Below, one piece after another: positions 5,730 through 6,267 of a DNA stretch of 6,267 nt; within the stretch, counting starts at the first letter, position 1; each line of letters starts with the position of its first letter. This DNA comes from Helicobacteraceae bacterium (lineage in GTDB: Bacteria > Campylobacterota > Campylobacteria > Campylobacterales > Sulfurimonadaceae): positions 1 through 6,267 of the forward strand of contig WFMO01000143.1 in NCBI GenBank assembly GCA_015489055.1, written 5' to 3'. A program made the position numbers and the translations under genes. The notes under the pieces were generated by a model. The model ran no database searches and was not told the DNA's origin. It saw only the letters and a list, made by a program, of their open reading frames with translations.

Positions 5730-6267
5730 ATGAATCGTGAAATTGCACAAAATATAAATTCTCTGCCTGCTCTTTCAAAAAGTATTGTTAAAATACAAAA
5801 AATTTACAACGATCCTGATTCTGGCGTATCTGATCTTGCAAAAGCAATAGGCGATGATCCGATGATAGTTGCCAATCTTTTTAAAGAAGTTAACTCGCCG
5901 ATTTATAATTTTGACAAAAAGATAGATACGGTGTCTCAAGCCGTTGCAATGCTCGGTATGAGTATGACTAGATCGATAGTATTTGCAAACAGTTTAAAGA
6001 AGTTACTTAATATTGACATGGAGCCATACGCTGTTTCGTCAGAGGTGTTTGCCGATATATCGTCCAAGCAAGCACGTTTAATATATAATTGGTACAAGCA
6101 AATAGACAAAGTAAAAGCTGATAAACTTTTTTTAAGTGCTCTTTTGCAAGAAACTGGAAAAATTTTGATCGCAAGCCAAATTATTAAAAACAATGAGCTT
6201 TTACCGTTTAGGTCCGAGATAGAGACAAGTTATAACATAGCTTTGATTGAAAAATCTTTTGTCCAGA
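5730..6267 (+). CDS. HDOD domain protein, N-terminal part (3' truncated by window edge)
   Basis: The frame is open from ATG 5730 to the end of the window (179 complete codons, no stop), so the C-terminus is missing. The protein begins MNREIAQNINSLPALSKSIV and matches the HDOD domain: the LPALSKSIVKIQ opening, the DLAKAIGDDPMIVANLFKEVNSP block (35-57), and DTVSQAVAMLGM (66-77), the usual 'I.. I..AV..LG' element. Where HD-type hydrolases carry the metal-binding His-Asp pair, this protein has Q140-E141 in ALLQETGKILIA, so it is probably not a phosphodiesterase. HDOD proteins are usually cytoplasmic signalling or scaffold proteins, often linked to stress responses, motility or chemotaxis. Here it follows the DUF4395 gene by 18 bp. 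Whether a further output domain follows cannot be seen. Confidence 0.87.
   Translation, partial: MNREIAQNINSLPALSKSIVKIQKIYNDPDSGVSDLAKAIGDDPMIVANLFKEVNSPIYNFDKKIDTVSQAVAMLGMSMTRSIVFANSLKKLLNIDMEPYAVSSEVFADISSKQARLIYNWYKQIDKVKADKLFLSALLQETGKILIASQIIKNNELLPFRSEIETSYNIALIEKSFVQ

Noticed and set aside
5936..6193. 85-codon open frame on the minus strand
   Set aside because: It is antisense to the HDOD gene, which has a good ribosome binding site and domain match.
1..6267. Search for a defence system, CRISPR array, mobile element, tRNA or riboswitch
   Set aside because: No regular repeats, transposase or integrase motifs, tRNA cloverleaf or long structured leader was seen; the only intergenic stretch above 100 bp is the 179-bp divergent promoter region.

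Overview
The window is AT-rich, tightly packed bacterial chromosome. Gene content and protein style point to a Campylobacterota (former Epsilonproteobacteria) chemolithotroph close to Sulfurimonas. This rests on the pairing of a two-helix RCK potassium channel with a small four-helix membrane protein typical of that phylum, on rsmH standing outside a classical dcw cluster, and on A-rich TATAAT-type promoters. The taxonomic call is an inference from recognition, not a database match.

Layout. At the left edge is the C-terminal ~300 residues of bioA (biotin synthesis, + strand; its start lies outside the window). It converges with, and overlaps by 31 bp, the 3' end of a minus-strand two-gene operon. 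Read in its own direction, that operon is a 126-residue four-helix membrane protein (2973 to 2593) followed 7 bp later by a 569-residue potassium channel with two tandem RCK domains (2585 to 876). A 179-bp divergent intergenic region (2974-3152) holds promoters for both directions and two perfect inverted repeats. On its right a + strand series begins: a LysR-type regulator, rsmH (16S rRNA C1402 N4-methyltransferase, whose ATG directly follows the regulator's stop codon), a 92-residue bitopic protein in the place and shape of FtsL (ATGA overlap with rsmH), a DUF4395 membrane protein with its own likely extended -10 promoter, and the start of an HDOD-domain protein cut by the right edge.

How the genes may work together. 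The divergent arrangement suggests that the LysR-type protein regulates itself and the membrane-protein/K+-channel operon, through the dyad overlapping the channel operon's -10 box and the dyad just upstream of its own -10 box. The regulator is also probably co-transcribed with rsmH and the FtsL-like gene, which would tie a stress or ion regulator to ribosome maturation and cell division genes. No CRISPR array, mobile element, rRNA, tRNA or defence system is visible. The window looks like ordinary core genome with a few poorly characterised genes, not a novel system.
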